This document shows, piece by piece, positions 31,041 to 42,268 of a stretch of DNA of 64,000 nt (its first letter is position 1; each line of letters opens with the position of its first letter). Under the pieces are notes generated by a model. It saw nothing but the letters and a program-made list of their open reading frames with translations, was not told the DNA's origin and made no database searches. Made by a program: the position numbers and the translations under genes. This DNA comes from Pseudomonadota bacterium (GTDB lineage: Bacteria > Pseudomonadota > Gammaproteobacteria > Burkholderiales > Rhodocyclaceae): contig JAKOTN010000026.1 of NCBI GenBank assembly GCA_029776255.1, positions 124,001 through 188,000 on the forward strand, written 5' to 3'.

Positions 31041-33329
31041 TTAGAACTTCGCCGACCAAATCGCGCCGATGCTGGCATCGCGGCTGCCGGCCACGTTCAT
31101 GACATCCTGGCGAGCACTGAACTGCAGGCTGAGCGACTGTGTCTTGCCGATGGGCGTGTCGTAGGCCATGGCGAAATCCAGTTCTCTGCCATTGGGAACG
31201 AGACTGACTTTCTCGGCGGCGTAATGCGCCACACCCAAGCTATCGATACTGGGCATGGTCACGCCAACCGTGCCGGCAACGATGCGCAACGGCTGCTTGA
31301 CCGACACCGTCAGTTTGTCGTTCTGGTTCAAGAGTTGTTTCGACAGATAGGTCATGCCGTAGGATCGGGACTGTATGTCAGACGTCCCGGCCAACAGTCC
31401 GCCGCTATTGCTGCCTTGAGTGAATCCAAAGCCGACCTCGGCCAACAGGCTGTTGTTGGCGTCAATCGCATAACCCAATGAAAATCCAACGCTGTTTGTC
31501 CGGTTACTGCCCAGGCTAATGGCCGAACCCGACGCATAATTGGCACCCAGGAGACCGCTTTTCTCGTTCAATTGGCCAAGGGATACGCCGCCGGTCCAGC
31601 GCTCATTCAGCCGATGGGTTATCCCGAGCAGGACATTGGACGCGTTGGGCGCGCCACCGGTCTGTACCAAGGTCGGATTACCGGCGTAAAAAGTGGTCGG
31701 CGTCTGGCTGAACGCCACGGCGACACGGGTTTCCTTGTCGACTTTCGTTCCATAGGCCAGGTGATACCCTCCCTGAGAAAGATCCGACAAATTCGACATG
31801 CTCAGATCACCGGCCATCAACGACAAGTCGCTATCGCCATATAGCGCCTTGGCGAAAGAGAGTTGACTCGGAATACCGTAGCCCATGGACAGGGTACTGC
31901 CCGCACCATTGGTATATGTCATGTAGCCTGCTTCGGGTGCTTCTGGAAAATCGCCGTTCCAGAATACGCCCATCCGGTCCACCAGAGTGGTCGCGGTGGT
32001 CTGCCAGCGCGACAGTTCGCCGCCGTTGCTGAGCTTCATTACCGCCACGCCAGAGTTCAGATTGGACGGCAAGGGGTTCTGCTTGGCAGCGGTCGGCTTG
32101 GTTTGTATCAGGCCGGACAAGTCGACAGTGAAATTGCGCGCGTAGGTGTCCAAAGCCGTGTAGCTGGCCAGCTTTGAACGGACGGTCGACAAATTACCCA
32201 AAGCGCCACCGGTCAACATCGAACCGGTAAGGCTTGTAACGGGCACGGCCTTGCCGTTGGCCTGCGTGACCGACAGACCTCCCACGGGCTGGAAAGCGGT
32301 CGTCAGATTGACCAAGCCGGTTCCATAGACACTATCCACCCCCTTGGTTCCGAGATCGTTGGCCGTGCCGAGCAACAAGTTGGCGGCGGTACCGTTGGTT
32401 TTGAGAATCGGCCAGGCCGATTCCAACAGCAGCAACGACCCGCTGATCAGAGGAGCGGCCATCGACGTCCCGGACCACAGCGCCATGGCCCCCGGACCGT
32501 ATTGAATTCCCGGCGCCATGATGTTGACCCCGGGCGCCGAAATCCAGCGCGAGGCATAGCTCGTCTTGCCACCCCCGGTGTCCACCAAAGACCCGGCACC
32601 GGGGGAACTGCTGAACGAAGCGGCCTTGGCGGCGGTGGTATCCAGCGCACCGGCGAATACAAGGTGATTGACGGCATTTTTTGTCAGCCCACTGGTATTG
32701 GCATTGGCCAGTAGCGCCTTGCCATCGTTTCCACCCGCCCAGACGATGAACACGCCTTTAGCCGCAGCGTTGTTGACGGCGGCAATGATGTCGGGAGTGG
32801 CCATGTAGGTCAGCGACAGATTGATGACGCTGACGCCGGCGGCGACGGCTTTGTTGATGCCGTTCGACACATCGGTGTTGTAGCCAGAACCGCTGGCGTT
32901 CAGCACTTTCTCCGCGACGATGTTGGCATTGGGAGCGACCCCGATGAAGCTGTTGGCCGCCACTGTGTAGCCAGAGTAAAGATAGGTGTAGGCGGTTGGC
33001 TTGTTGGCAGCGGCGATGGACGCCACGGCGGTGCCGTGGCCGTTGTCGTCCATCGCGCCGTTGGAGCATTTGAAAGAGGTCGCCGCGCAAGAACTGAGCA
33101 CATTGGATACCTGGCCGGCGGCAAATACGGGATTGCTGGCGACGATGCCCGTGTCGACCACACCGAGCACCTGCCCCTTGCCCCAGTTGGCGGCCGAGAG
33201 GATGGTGGTGGTTTCTCCCATTTGCGTCAGCCACGGCGCGAGGCCGGGGGCGGCATGGAGATTCAGGCTGGCGATGGCGGACAAGACAGCGGCGGCTGTC
33301 GTTGAAAGTCTTGCTATCGGTTGTTTCAT
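31041..33329 (-). CDS. S8 (subtilisin-like) serine peptidase autotransporter
   Basis: Catalytic motifs VVDTGI (Asp), NGHGTAVASI (His), SGTSMAAPLISG (Ser); C-terminal amphipathic beta strands ending in F. Confidence 0.9.
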   Translation of the reverse strand: MKQPIARLSTTAAAVLSAIASLNLHAAPGLAPWLTQMGETTTILSAANWGKGQVLGVVDTGIVASNPVFAAGQVSNVLSSCAATSFKCSNGAMDDNGHGTAVASIAAANKPTAYTYLYSGYTVAANSFIGVAPNANIVAEKVLNASGSGYNTDVSNGINKAVAAGVSVINLSLTYMATPDIIAAVNNAAAKGVFIVWAGGNDGKALLANANTSGLTKNAVNHLVFAGALDTTAAKAASFSSSPGAGSLVDTGGGKTSYASRWISAPGVNIMAPGIQYGPGAMALWSGTSMAAPLISGSLLLLESAWPILKTNGTAANLLLGTANDLGTKGVDSVYGTGLVNLTTAFQPVGGLSVTQANGKAVPVTSLTGSMLTGGALGNLSTVRSKLASYTALDTYARNFTVDLSGLIQTKPTAAKQNPLPSNLNSGVAVMKLSNGGELSRWQTTATTLVDRMGVFWNGDFPEAPEAGYMTYTNGAGSTLSMGYGIPSQLSFAKALYGDSDLSLMAGDLSMSNLSDLSQGGYHLAYGTKVDKETRVAVAFSQTPTTFYAGNPTLVQTGGAPNASNVLLGITHRLNERWTGGVSLGQLNEKSGLLGANYASGSAISLGSNRTNSVGFSLGYAIDANNSLLAEVGFGFTQGSNSGGLLAGTSDIQSRSYGMTYLSKQLLNQNDKLTVSVKQPLRIVAGTVGVTMPSIDSLGVAHYAAEKVSLVPNGRELDFAMAYDTPIGKTQSLSLQFSARQDVMNVAGSRDASIGAIWSAKF

Positions 33330-33331
33330 CT

Positions 33332-33357
33332 CGATTTCCTTTCAGTTAGGGAAATCG
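33332..33357 (-). promoter_or_regulatory. Hairpin overlapping the Shine-Dalgarno of the autotransporter (putative riboswitch expression platform)
   Basis: Minus-strand RNA CGATTTCC-CTAACTGAAA-GGAAATCG-AG-AUG: perfect 8-bp stem, 2 nt before the start codon, containing the GGA of the SD. Confidence 0.6.
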
Positions 33358-33401
33358 GGGATGCAAAGCGACTGACGGATGACGAAACGTCGTTGCGACG
33401 C

Positions 33402-33482
33402 CCCGGCGGCCCGGCTGGCATAGAGTTTCCTCCTTAGCCCCGCAGCTTTGCGCCCCCGGCTTTCGACGGGTTTGCCATTTGA
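33402..33482 (-). ncRNA. Cyclic di-GMP-I (GEMM-I) riboswitch
   Basis: AATGGCAAACCCGTCGAAAGCCGGGGGCGCAAAGCTGCGGGGCTAAGGAGGAAACTCTATGCCAGCCGGGCCGCC matches GEMM-I hallmarks: GGCAAACC, GAAA tetraloop, GCGCAAAGC, CUAAG...UAUG tetraloop receptor, AGCCGGG 3' element. Confidence 0.92.
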
Positions 33483-33502
33483 TTTGGTTTGCCATTTGAT
33501 TT
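33469..33502. repeat. Perfect 17-bp tandem duplication at the 5' edge of the riboswitch
   Basis: GGTTTGCCATTTGATTT at 33469-33485 and 33486-33502 (+ strand). Confidence 0.95.
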
Positions 33503-33742
33503 GTATAGAAAGGCTAGTTTACGGAGACGCGATCGTCAACGCGATTCTTGCTTCGAAAACAAAAATATTTTTGTTCGCCGCAAGGCCATGAGCGTAGCGC
33601 GACATAGCGGCACCCGTGGCGTTCTGTGGCAAGATCCGGCGATGCGCAGCCTTCATGGCCTGGACAATGACCATCGTCCCACTAAGTTGAGCAACAAGTT
33701 TGGCGTTCAAGAAAACGACGCCCTGGTTTCGAGAGTGCGTTG

Positions 33743-34651
33743 GTGAACACCCGATCGCGATTGACGGGTGTCGGCTTCGGCCTGCTTGCCTACGGGATGT
33801 GGGGCTTCTTTCCGCTGTTCTTTCGACACCTCGCGCATGTGCCACCAATGGATGTGCTGAGCAATCGCGCGGTCTGGGCCTGTTTTTTTGTCGGATTACT
33901 GCTGACGCTGCGCGGACAGTGGCGTCAAGTGGCGGCGGTTTGCCGAAGTTGGCGTCATCTGGCGTGGCTCTCCGTCGCCGCCGCGCTGATCGGCAGCAAC
34001 TGGCTGATTTTCCTGTGGGCGGTCGCCAATCGGCAGGTCACGGCCTCCAGCTTGGGATACTTCCTCACACCTTTGGTCAATGTGCTGCTCGGCCTGCTGG
34101 TACTCAAGGAGCGCCTGAATCGCCTGGAATGGCTCTCTGTCGCGCTGGCCTTCGCGGCGATCGCTAACGAAATTCTGGTTATCGGACGCCTGCCATGGGT
34201 GTCATTGGCCCTCGCCGGCACGTTCGGCACCTACGGCTTGGTCCGCAAGCGCTTGCCGGTCGACGCGATGAGCGGATTGTGGCTGGAAACCTTGGCGATG
34301 CTGCCGGTGTGCGGGATATACGTCTGGTGGCAATGGCAACACGGTTTTCCGCCGGTATTCGGTGATCGCGATGCGACGACAACCGCTTTGCTGATCGGTG
34401 CCGGGGCGCTAACCGCGCTGCCACTGCTGGCCTTCGCGGCAGCGACGCGACGGTTGGACTTGGCGACGGTCGGCATGTTGATGTACATCAATCCCACACT
34501 GCAATTCGCAACGGCCATCGCGGTTTTCGGCGAACCACTGCAAACGGCACGTTTGATCAGCTTCGGTTTGATCTGGCTCGGCTTAGGGGTGTTCAGCGCC
34601 AGCGCCTGGCGAGCGTACCGCCAACCCGTGCAAAGACAGGCAACTAGGTGA
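33743..34651 (+). CDS. rarD: EamA family transporter RarD
   Basis: [42 protein letters not shown]. Confidence 0.9.
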   Translation: MNTRSRLTGVGFGLLAYGMWGFFPLFFRHLAHVPPMDVLSNRAVWACFFVGLLLTLRGQWRQVAAVCRSWRHLAWLSVAAALIGSNWLIFLWAVANRQVTASSLGYFLTPLVNVLLGLLVLKERLNRLEWLSVALAFAAIANEILVIGRLPWVSLALAGTFGTYGLVRKRLPVDAMSGLWLETLAMLPVCGIYVWWQWQHGFPPVFGDRDATTTALLIGAGALTALPLLAFAAATRRLDLATVGMLMYINPTLQFATAIAVFGEPLQTARLISFGLIWLGLGVFSASAWRAYRQPVQRQATR

Positions 34652-35762
34652 CGACCATGTTGTCGCGGTGGATAAGTTCCGGCTCGTCGATGTAACCGAG
34701 GATGTCTTCGATTTCCTGGCTGGCATGCCGTGCGATCCGTCGGGCATCGCCACTGCCGTAATTGACCAGACCGCGTGCGACTTCGTGCCCGTCACCGGAA
34801 AGGCAAGCCACGGCTGCGCCACGTTCGAACTCGCCCTGCACCGCCCGCACGCCAATCGGTAACAAACTCCGGCCCTCGCGCAAAGCGTCGATTGCGCCCT
34901 CGTCGAGCACCAGTTTGCCGTTGAGTTGCAAGTGATCGGCCAGCCATTGTTTACGGGCAGTCAGTGGTGGGGTTTCCGATACCAGGAGCGTCCCGAGCGA
35001 TTCGCCGCGCGACAGACGCACAATGGCATCGCTCTCGCGACCGCTGGCGATGACCGTATGCGCGCCGCTACTGGCGGCGCGTTTGGCGGCGATCACTTTG
35101 GTAATCATGCCTCCCTTGCCAATGTGCGAACCGGCGCCTCCAGCCATCGCCTCCAGCGCCGATGCGCCGGCACGCGCTTCGCCGATCAAGGTGGCGGCGG
35201 CATCCTTGCGCGGATCGGCGGTATACAAGCCTTGTTGGTCGGTAAGAATGATCAGGCAATCGGCCTCGACGAGATTGGCGACCAGCGCACCGAGGGTATC
35301 GTTGTCGCCGAACTTGATCTCGTCGGTGACGACGGTATCGTTTTCGTTGATGATTGGCACGACGCCGTACCGTAGCAGCGTCGTCAAGGTGGAACGGGCA
35401 TTGAGATAACGCTTGCGATCCGCAAGATCGTCATGCGTGAGCAGAATTTGTGCAGAATGCAGGTCGTATCTGGCAAAAGCACTTTCATAAACCTGTGCCA
35501 GACCCATTTGCCCAACGGCGGCGGCCGCCTGCAATTCATGTACCGCGTGCGGGCGCTTGCGCCAGCCAAGACGTTGCATGCCGCAGGCGATGGCGCCGGA
35601 CGAGACGAGAATCACTTGTTTTCCCTCCCGGCACAGAACGGCGATCTGGCGCGCCCATTCGTCAATCGCCGTCAGGTCGAGTCCTTCGCCGTTGTTGGTG
35701 ACCAAAGCGGAGCCAACCTTGATTACCAGGCGTTGGGCGGCGGCGATACGGGTAACGGTCAT
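34644..35762 (-). CDS. proB: Glutamate 5-kinase (with PUA domain)
   Basis: [29 protein letters not shown]...; 372 aa. Confidence 0.95.
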   Translation of the reverse strand: MTVTRIAAAQRLVIKVGSALVTNNGEGLDLTAIDEWARQIAVLCREGKQVILVSSGAIACGMQRLGWRKRPHAVHELQAAAAVGQMGLAQVYESAFARYDLHSAQILLTHDDLADRKRYLNARSTLTTLLRYGVVPIINENDTVVTDEIKFGDNDTLGALVANLVEADCLIILTDQQGLYTADPRKDAAATLIGEARAGASALEAMAGGAGSHIGKGGMITKVIAAKRAASSGAHTVIASGRESDAIVRLSRGESLGTLLVSETPPLTARKQWLADHLQLNGKLVLDEGAIDALREGRSLLPIGVRAVQGEFERGAAVACLSGDGHEVARGLVNYGSGDARRIARHASQEIEDILGYIDEPELIHRDNMVVT

Positions 35763-35763
35763 C

Positions 35764-36876
<1,113 letters not shown>

Positions 36877-36885
36877 TCAGCCGGA

Positions 36886-36918
36886 AAAATAAAAGCCCTA
36901 CCGGCTAGGATAGGGCTT
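36886..36918 (-). terminator. Rho-independent terminator downstream of rpmA
   Basis: Minus strand AAGCCCTA-TCCTAGCCGG-TAGGGCTT followed by TTATTTTT. Confidence 0.8.
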
Positions 36919-36957
36919 GTTATAAACCGGGGAGCGCCCCCCAGCCAACATCGGCGC

Positions 36958-37221
36958 TTAAGCGGCGACCGGAACGATGCTGACCGTCCGACGACGCAAG
37001 GCGCCCTTCACCGCAAACCGCACGTGACCGTCGATCAAGGCGAATAAGGTGTGATCCTTGCCAATGCCCATGTTTTCGCCGGGATGATAGGCCGTGCCGC
37101 GCTGGCGAATGATGATGTTGCCGGCGCGAACCAGTTCCCCGCCGAAACGCTTGACCCCCAGTCGTTTCGCTTCCGAATCGCGTCCGTTGCGTACGCTACC
37201 GCCTGCTTTTTTATGTGCCAT
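36958..37221 (-). CDS. rpmA: 50S ribosomal protein L27
   Basis: [43 protein letters not shown]. Confidence 0.97.
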   Translation of the reverse strand: MAHKKAGGSVRNGRDSEAKRLGVKRFGGELVRAGNIIIRQRGTAYHPGENMGIGKDHTLFALIDGHVRFAVKGALRRRTVSIVPVAA

Positions 37222-37238
37222 GAGTTAGCCTCTCTCAA

Positions 37239-37571
37239 TCAGGCTGAAAGAGCAGGAGCGCCATCGGCAATGGCATCAATCCTGATTTCAGTGTAGTTCT
37301 GACGATGCCCTTGATGCTTCTGCGAGTGCTTGCGGCGACGCATCTTGAAGATCCGGACCTTGTCGTGACGGCCTTGCGAAAGCACAGTGACCTTGACCGT
37401 GGCCCCCGCGAGGACCGGCGTGCCGATCTTCACGGCATCACCTTCGCCAACCATCAGCACCTGATCAAGGGTGATTTCTGCGCCAACCTCTGCCGGTATC
37501 TGTTCTATTTTCAATTTTTCGCCGCTGACAACGCGATATTGCTTGCCACCGGTTTTTATGACCGCATACAT
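37239..37571 (-). CDS. rplU: 50S ribosomal protein L21
   Basis: [24 protein letters not shown]...; start placed at 37571. Confidence 0.96.
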   Translation of the reverse strand: MYAVIKTGGKQYRVVSGEKLKIEQIPAEVGAEITLDQVLMVGEGDAVKIGTPVLAGATVKVTVLSQGRHDKVRIFKMRRRKHSQKHQGHRQNYTEIRIDAIADGAPALSA

Positions 37572-37734
37572 GTTGGACTCCAAATAACGAGACAATTTTT
37601 GAAGCGAAGAACCGCGCATTATACGTATTTCTTCTCTTTCGTCAAAGACTTTACAATGCCCGCGACCATCCGTCGCTTGACGCAAGTCGAGGCGACGCCT
37701 AAGATTCCACGGTTTTTTGCCAAGGTGCCGCGTT

Positions 37735-38703
37735 GTGAGCAAGGATCTGTTCCATACCCTGATCGAATCGGACATGAAAGCCGTTGACGCGGTCATCCGT
37801 CGCAGCCTTCATTCCGATGTCACGTTGGTCAGGCAGGTGGCGGAGTACATTGTACACAGTGGCGGCAAGCGGCTGCGCCCGGCCCTGGTTCTGCTCGTCG
37901 CCGGCGCCCTGGACTATCGCGGCACACATCACCACGAAATGGCGGCGGTCGTCGAATTCATCCATACCGCCACCCTCCTGCACGACGATGTGGTTGACGA
38001 ATCCGATCTGCGACGCGGTCGCGAAACAGCCAACGCGATGTTCGGCAATGCCGCCAGCGTTCTGGTCGGCGATTTCCTCTACTCGCGCGCCTTCCAGATG
38101 ATGGTGGCGGTTAATGATATGCGCATCATGCGGGTACTGTCCGACGCCACCAATATCATTGCCGAGGGCGAGGTACTACAGCTGATGAACTGCCACGACG
38201 CCAACGTCGATGAAGCCGGATACGTGCAAGTCATCCGCTATAAAACAGCCAAGTTATTCGAGGCGGCCGCGCAGCTTGGCGCCATCGTCGGTGGCGGTTC
38301 GATCCTGATCGAACAAGGAATGGCCACTTATGGCATGCACTTGGGAACCGCTTTCCAACTGGTGGACGACGTGCTCGATTATTCGGGCGCGGAAGAGGAA
38401 ACTGGCAAGCATTTGGGTGATGATCTGGCGGAAGGCAAGCCGACATTGCCTTTGATTCACGTCTTGCAGAACGGCACGCCAGAACAGGCGGCTTGCGTGC
38501 GCAACGCCATTGAAAATGGGGGACGTGAAGACTTCCCACGAGTTCTGGCCGCGATTCGCGACACCGGCGCCTTGGAGTATGCAAAACAGAAAGCCGCACA
38601 AGAGGCCGAACGTGCGGCTGCGGCACTGGATACGCTGCCGGCTTCTCAATACAAGGATTCCTTGCTAGAATTGTCCCTCTTCGCTGTCGCTAGACGTTAT
38701 TAG
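37735..38703 (+). CDS. ispB: Octaprenyl diphosphate synthase
   Basis: [39 protein letters not shown]. Confidence 0.93.
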   Translation: MSKDLFHTLIESDMKAVDAVIRRSLHSDVTLVRQVAEYIVHSGGKRLRPALVLLVAGALDYRGTHHHEMAAVVEFIHTATLLHDDVVDESDLRRGRETANAMFGNAASVLVGDFLYSRAFQMMVAVNDMRIMRVLSDATNIIAEGEVLQLMNCHDANVDEAGYVQVIRYKTAKLFEAAAQLGAIVGGGSILIEQGMATYGMHLGTAFQLVDDVLDYSGAEEETGKHLGDDLAEGKPTLPLIHVLQNGTPEQAACVRNAIENGGREDFPRVLAAIRDTGALEYAKQKAAQEAERAAAALDTLPASQYKDSLLELSLFAVARRY

Positions 38704-38723
38704 GGCTGTCGTTGAGTTTCGGT

Positions 38724-38801
<78 letters not shown>

Positions 38802-38951
38802 CAAACCTACATTCGATGGATCGCCACTTCTCGCGCCGCGTGGATTCAGTTCGTGGTCGTTGCTATCGCGAGTCACCGGATATTCCTGCGAACTATCGCC
38901 GTCCTCGGGAGTTTCTGCCATGCTGCAATGCTTAGCGGGACTTCATCGTCA

Positions 38952-39203
38952 ATGACGAAAATTCTTCTGCTGACAGGGCTACTCCTGCTTGTCTGGTGGG
39001 GGTGGAGGAAGGCATGCGCTGCTCGCGCCTCTCGCAAGAGAGCGGTTTCACCATTACAGTCACCGAGATCGCCGCAAGTGGAGCCGATGGTGCGGTGTGC
39101 CCAATGCGGTGTCAATCAGCCGCTCAGCGAAAGCCTTTTGTCCGATGGGCGCTATTATTGCTCCGCCGCGCACCTGCGTGCCAGTCGATCAAGCAACACA
39201 TGA
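38952..39203 (+). CDS. PP0621-like small membrane protein with C-terminal zinc-ribbon-like motif
   Basis: MTKILLLTGLLLLVWWGWRK...VRCAQCGVNQPLSESLLSDGRYYCSAAHLRA. Confidence 0.7.
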   Translation: MTKILLLTGLLLLVWWGWRKACAARASRKRAVSPLQSPRSPQVEPMVRCAQCGVNQPLSESLLSDGRYYCSAAHLRASRSSNT

Positions 39204-40799
39204 ATGGCAAACCTGATCGTGGCTGAATCAGGCGTGGAGCAATTTTCGGAAAGCCACTGGAAATCGCTCCGTTACTTCAATCTCTACCGTCTCGCCCTCG
39301 CCATCCTTTTTCTTTTCTCGGCATTACTAAATCCATCGATTTTCCCAGCGCTTAGCGCGCACAACTTATTTCGGCAGTTACTGGGCGGGATTTATTTGCT
39401 CGCCACACTGCTGGCCCTGGGCCTGTCCTATCGCCTTCGACGGCACTACAGCGCGCAATTGACGACCAGCGTGCTCGCGGATGTCGTTGTCGTTGCACTG
39501 CTGACACACTTCGGCGATGGTCTCGGCAACGGCCTGGGAGCGATTTTACTGTCCACTCTGGCAGCCGCCGGCCTTGTTGGTCAGGGTCGCCTGGTACTTT
39601 TTTACGCGGCGGCGGCAACGTTGTCGGTGCTGTTCGAACAGTCGTATCGCGCTTTCCAACACGGAGTCGATCAAGCGGGGTTTTTTCAGGCCGGCGTGTT
39701 CAGCACCGGCTGCTTCGCGGTCGCCATTTCTGCCCGTCTCCTCGCTCGCCGGGTATTCGCAAATGAACAATTGGCTCATCAACGCGGCGTCGATTTACGC
39801 AATCAAACGCTCATCAGCCAACGCGTGATCGAGGAAATGCATGATGGCGTATTGGTTCTTGGTCGTGACGGCATGGTTCGTCAAAGCAATCCACGTGCTC
39901 GGCGCTTCCTGGCATTGAGCAGCGGCACCGATGATCGGCTGGTCGCCGCCTCTCCTGATTTGGCACGCGCTTTCAACGCGTGGCAGCAGAAAACGAACGA
40001 TGAAAATATATTGGTGCGCGTACCGCTTAGCGGGATGCAGTTGCGGGCACGATTCGTACGCACGCAAAGCACGCAAAACGATGTACTTGTTTTTTTGGAA
40101 GATATGAGCCGAGTACGTGACCAGGCCTTGCAGATGAAGCTGGCGGCACTTGGGCGGCTGACAGCCCATATCGCGCATGAAATCCGCAATCCGCTATCCG
40201 CGATCAGCCATGCCGGTGAGTTGCTGCGCGAGGAACGGCGCGGTGAGATGTACGAGCGCTTATTGCGCATTGTGCTCGACAACAGCCAGCGCCTAGAGCG
40301 AATCGTGAACGACATTCTGGAACTCGGCCGCCGAGACCGCACCTACCCTGAAACCCTAGACTTGCGCGAAGCGTTGCCGCTGTTTGTCGACGAATATCTG
40401 GTCAAGGAAGAATTGCCAGCCGAAACCGTGACCCTTGAACTGTCCGGCGTGGCGACACTTTGTTTCGATCGCTCGCATTTCCATCGCATGCTGTGGAATT
40501 TGCTTGGCAACGCGCTGCGTCACTCGCAGCGTTCGGCTGGCAGCGTCTGCCTACGGGTATGCAACGCCAAGATCCCGGAGCATATCGAATTGCATGTCAT
40601 CGATGACGGTGAAGGTGTGGACGAAGTCGCTCGCGAGCACATTTTCGAACCGTTCTTTACCACTCACCACCGCGGTACCGGACTGGGACTCTATATCGCG
40701 CGTGAGCTTTGCGAGGCCAACGAGGCGCAACTCGAACTGCTCGCCAACCGGCCCGGTGCCGACTTTTGTGTCTTGGGAAGGGCAAGCGGATGTCGATAG
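39204..40799 (+). CDS. pilS: Sensor histidine kinase, PilS-like
   Basis: Six TM N-terminus, HEIRNPLSAISHAGELL H-box, GTGLGLYIARELCEAN G-box; paired with PilR-like regulator. Confidence 0.87.
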   Translation: MANLIVAESGVEQFSESHWKSLRYFNLYRLALAILFLFSALLNPSIFPALSAHNLFRQLLGGIYLLATLLALGLSYRLRRHYSAQLTTSVLADVVVVALLTHFGDGLGNGLGAILLSTLAAAGLVGQGRLVLFYAAAATLSVLFEQSYRAFQHGVDQAGFFQAGVFSTGCFAVAISARLLARRVFANEQLAHQRGVDLRNQTLISQRVIEEMHDGVLVLGRDGMVRQSNPRARRFLALSSGTDDRLVAASPDLARAFNAWQQKTNDENILVRVPLSGMQLRARFVRTQSTQNDVLVFLEDMSRVRDQALQMKLAALGRLTAHIAHEIRNPLSAISHAGELLREERRGEMYERLLRIVLDNSQRLERIVNDILELGRRDRTYPETLDLREALPLFVDEYLVKEELPAETVTLELSGVATLCFDRSHFHRMLWNLLGNALRHSQRSAGSVCLRVCNAKIPEHIELHVIDDGEGVDEVAREHIFEPFFTTHHRGTGLGLYIARELCEANEAQLELLANRPGADFCVLGRASGCR

Positions 40800-42163
40800 G
40801 GAAGGTGGAACGGCGCCCTCGGGGCGCAATGCCCAGGGTGTTGATCGTCGACGACGAAACGGATATTCGTGAACTTCTCGATCTTACCGTCGCACGCATG
40901 GGCCTATCGGCTGATTGTGCGGCCAACGCAACGGAGGCGCGGCAGTTCCTCGGACAACATCGCTACCAATTGTGCCTGACCGACATGCGCCTGCCCGACG
41001 GCGACGGCCTGGAAATAGTGCGCTTGATCAGCGAACGCCATGGCGAAACACCGGTGGCGGTCATCACGGCTTTTGGCAGCGCTCAAAATGCGGTCGCCGC
41101 GCTGAAGGCGGGCGCTTTCGACTATCTGACCAAGCCAATTTCGCTGGACCATTTGCGAAGCCTGATCAATTCGGCGTTAAACCTGCCGCATCAACCGGGG
41201 TCGACGGACAGCAAACCGTCAGCCGAGGCAGGCGCCCAACTGATTGGCCAATCGGCGGCAATCGACCATGTACGACGCATGATCGACAAATTGGCCCGCA
41301 GTCAGGCGCCGGTTTACATCTCCGGCGAATCCGGCACCGGCAAGGAACTCGCCGCTCGCTTGATTCATGATCGCAGCGCACGGCGCGCAGCGCCTTTCGT
41401 ACCGGTAAACTGCGGCGCGATCCCCGAAAATTTGATGGAAAGCGAATTTTTCGGCTATCGAAAAGGCGCGTTTACCGGCGCCGATGGCGATCGTGACGGT
41501 TTTTTTCAGGCGGCGAAAGGTGGAACGCTTTTTCTCGACGAAGTCGCCGACCTGCCGCTTGTCATGCAGGTGAAACTCTTGCGAGCCATTCAGGAGAAGA
41601 AAGTCCGCAAGGTTGGCAGTCCCACCGAAGAGGCCGTTGACGTACGTATCATTTCGGCCACTCACCGCGACCTTAAAGAATGCGTGGATGCCCGTACGTT
41701 CCGGCAAGACCTCTATTACCGTTTGAACGTCATCGAACTCAGAATGCCGCCTTTGCGAGAACGCCATGAGGATGTGGAGCCCTTGATCGTGGCCCTGTTG
41801 CAGCGTATTGGCGGTTCCCGGCCGCCGCGGCTCGACTCGGCGGCCCTACGCGCATTGACCGCCTACAGTTTTCCCGGCAACGTTCGAGAACTCGAAAACA
41901 TTCTCGAGCGCGCAACCGCCTTGTGCGCCAACGACACGGTGAGCCTCGACGATCTGCATCTGGCGGCGGACGAACTGGTCGCGCAGAGCGGCGGCGGACG
42001 CGGCGGCGAAACACTGGACGATTACATCAATCGCATTGAAAAACAGGCCATTCTCGACGCCCTGAACAAAACGGCATTTAACCGCACAGCCGCCGCCAGA
42101 CTGTTAGGCGTGAGTTTCCGCTCACTACGTTATCGTATCGAACGACTTGGCATCGAGGAGTAA
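40790..42163 (+). CDS. pilR: Sigma-54-dependent response regulator, PilR-like
   Basis: VLIVDDETDIRELL; GESGTGKELAARLIH; GAFTGADGDRDGFFQAA; Fis-type HTH C-terminus. Confidence 0.9.
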   Translation: MSIGKVERRPRGAMPRVLIVDDETDIRELLDLTVARMGLSADCAANATEARQFLGQHRYQLCLTDMRLPDGDGLEIVRLISERHGETPVAVITAFGSAQNAVAALKAGAFDYLTKPISLDHLRSLINSALNLPHQPGSTDSKPSAEAGAQLIGQSAAIDHVRRMIDKLARSQAPVYISGESGTGKELAARLIHDRSARRAAPFVPVNCGAIPENLMESEFFGYRKGAFTGADGDRDGFFQAAKGGTLFLDEVADLPLVMQVKLLRAIQEKKVRKVGSPTEEAVDVRIISATHRDLKECVDARTFRQDLYYRLNVIELRMPPLRERHEDVEPLIVALLQRIGGSRPPRLDSAALRALTAYSFPGNVRELENILERATALCANDTVSLDDLHLAADELVAQSGGGRGGETLDDYINRIEKQAILDALNKTAFNRTAAARLLGVSFRSLRYRIERLGIEE

Positions 42164-42268
42164 CAAAGCCAGCCACGTGCCAGTATTGGCGCGGGATTGC
42201 GCCCGCGTGCCGCCGTGACCAGTATCGCTTTCTTGTAAAAAACCCGCTTGTCGCGAAAAGCTGCGTTT

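Noticed and set aside
34644-34651. 8-nt tail-to-tail overlap of rarD and proB stop codons
   Set aside because: Common compact convergent arrangement; not informative on its own
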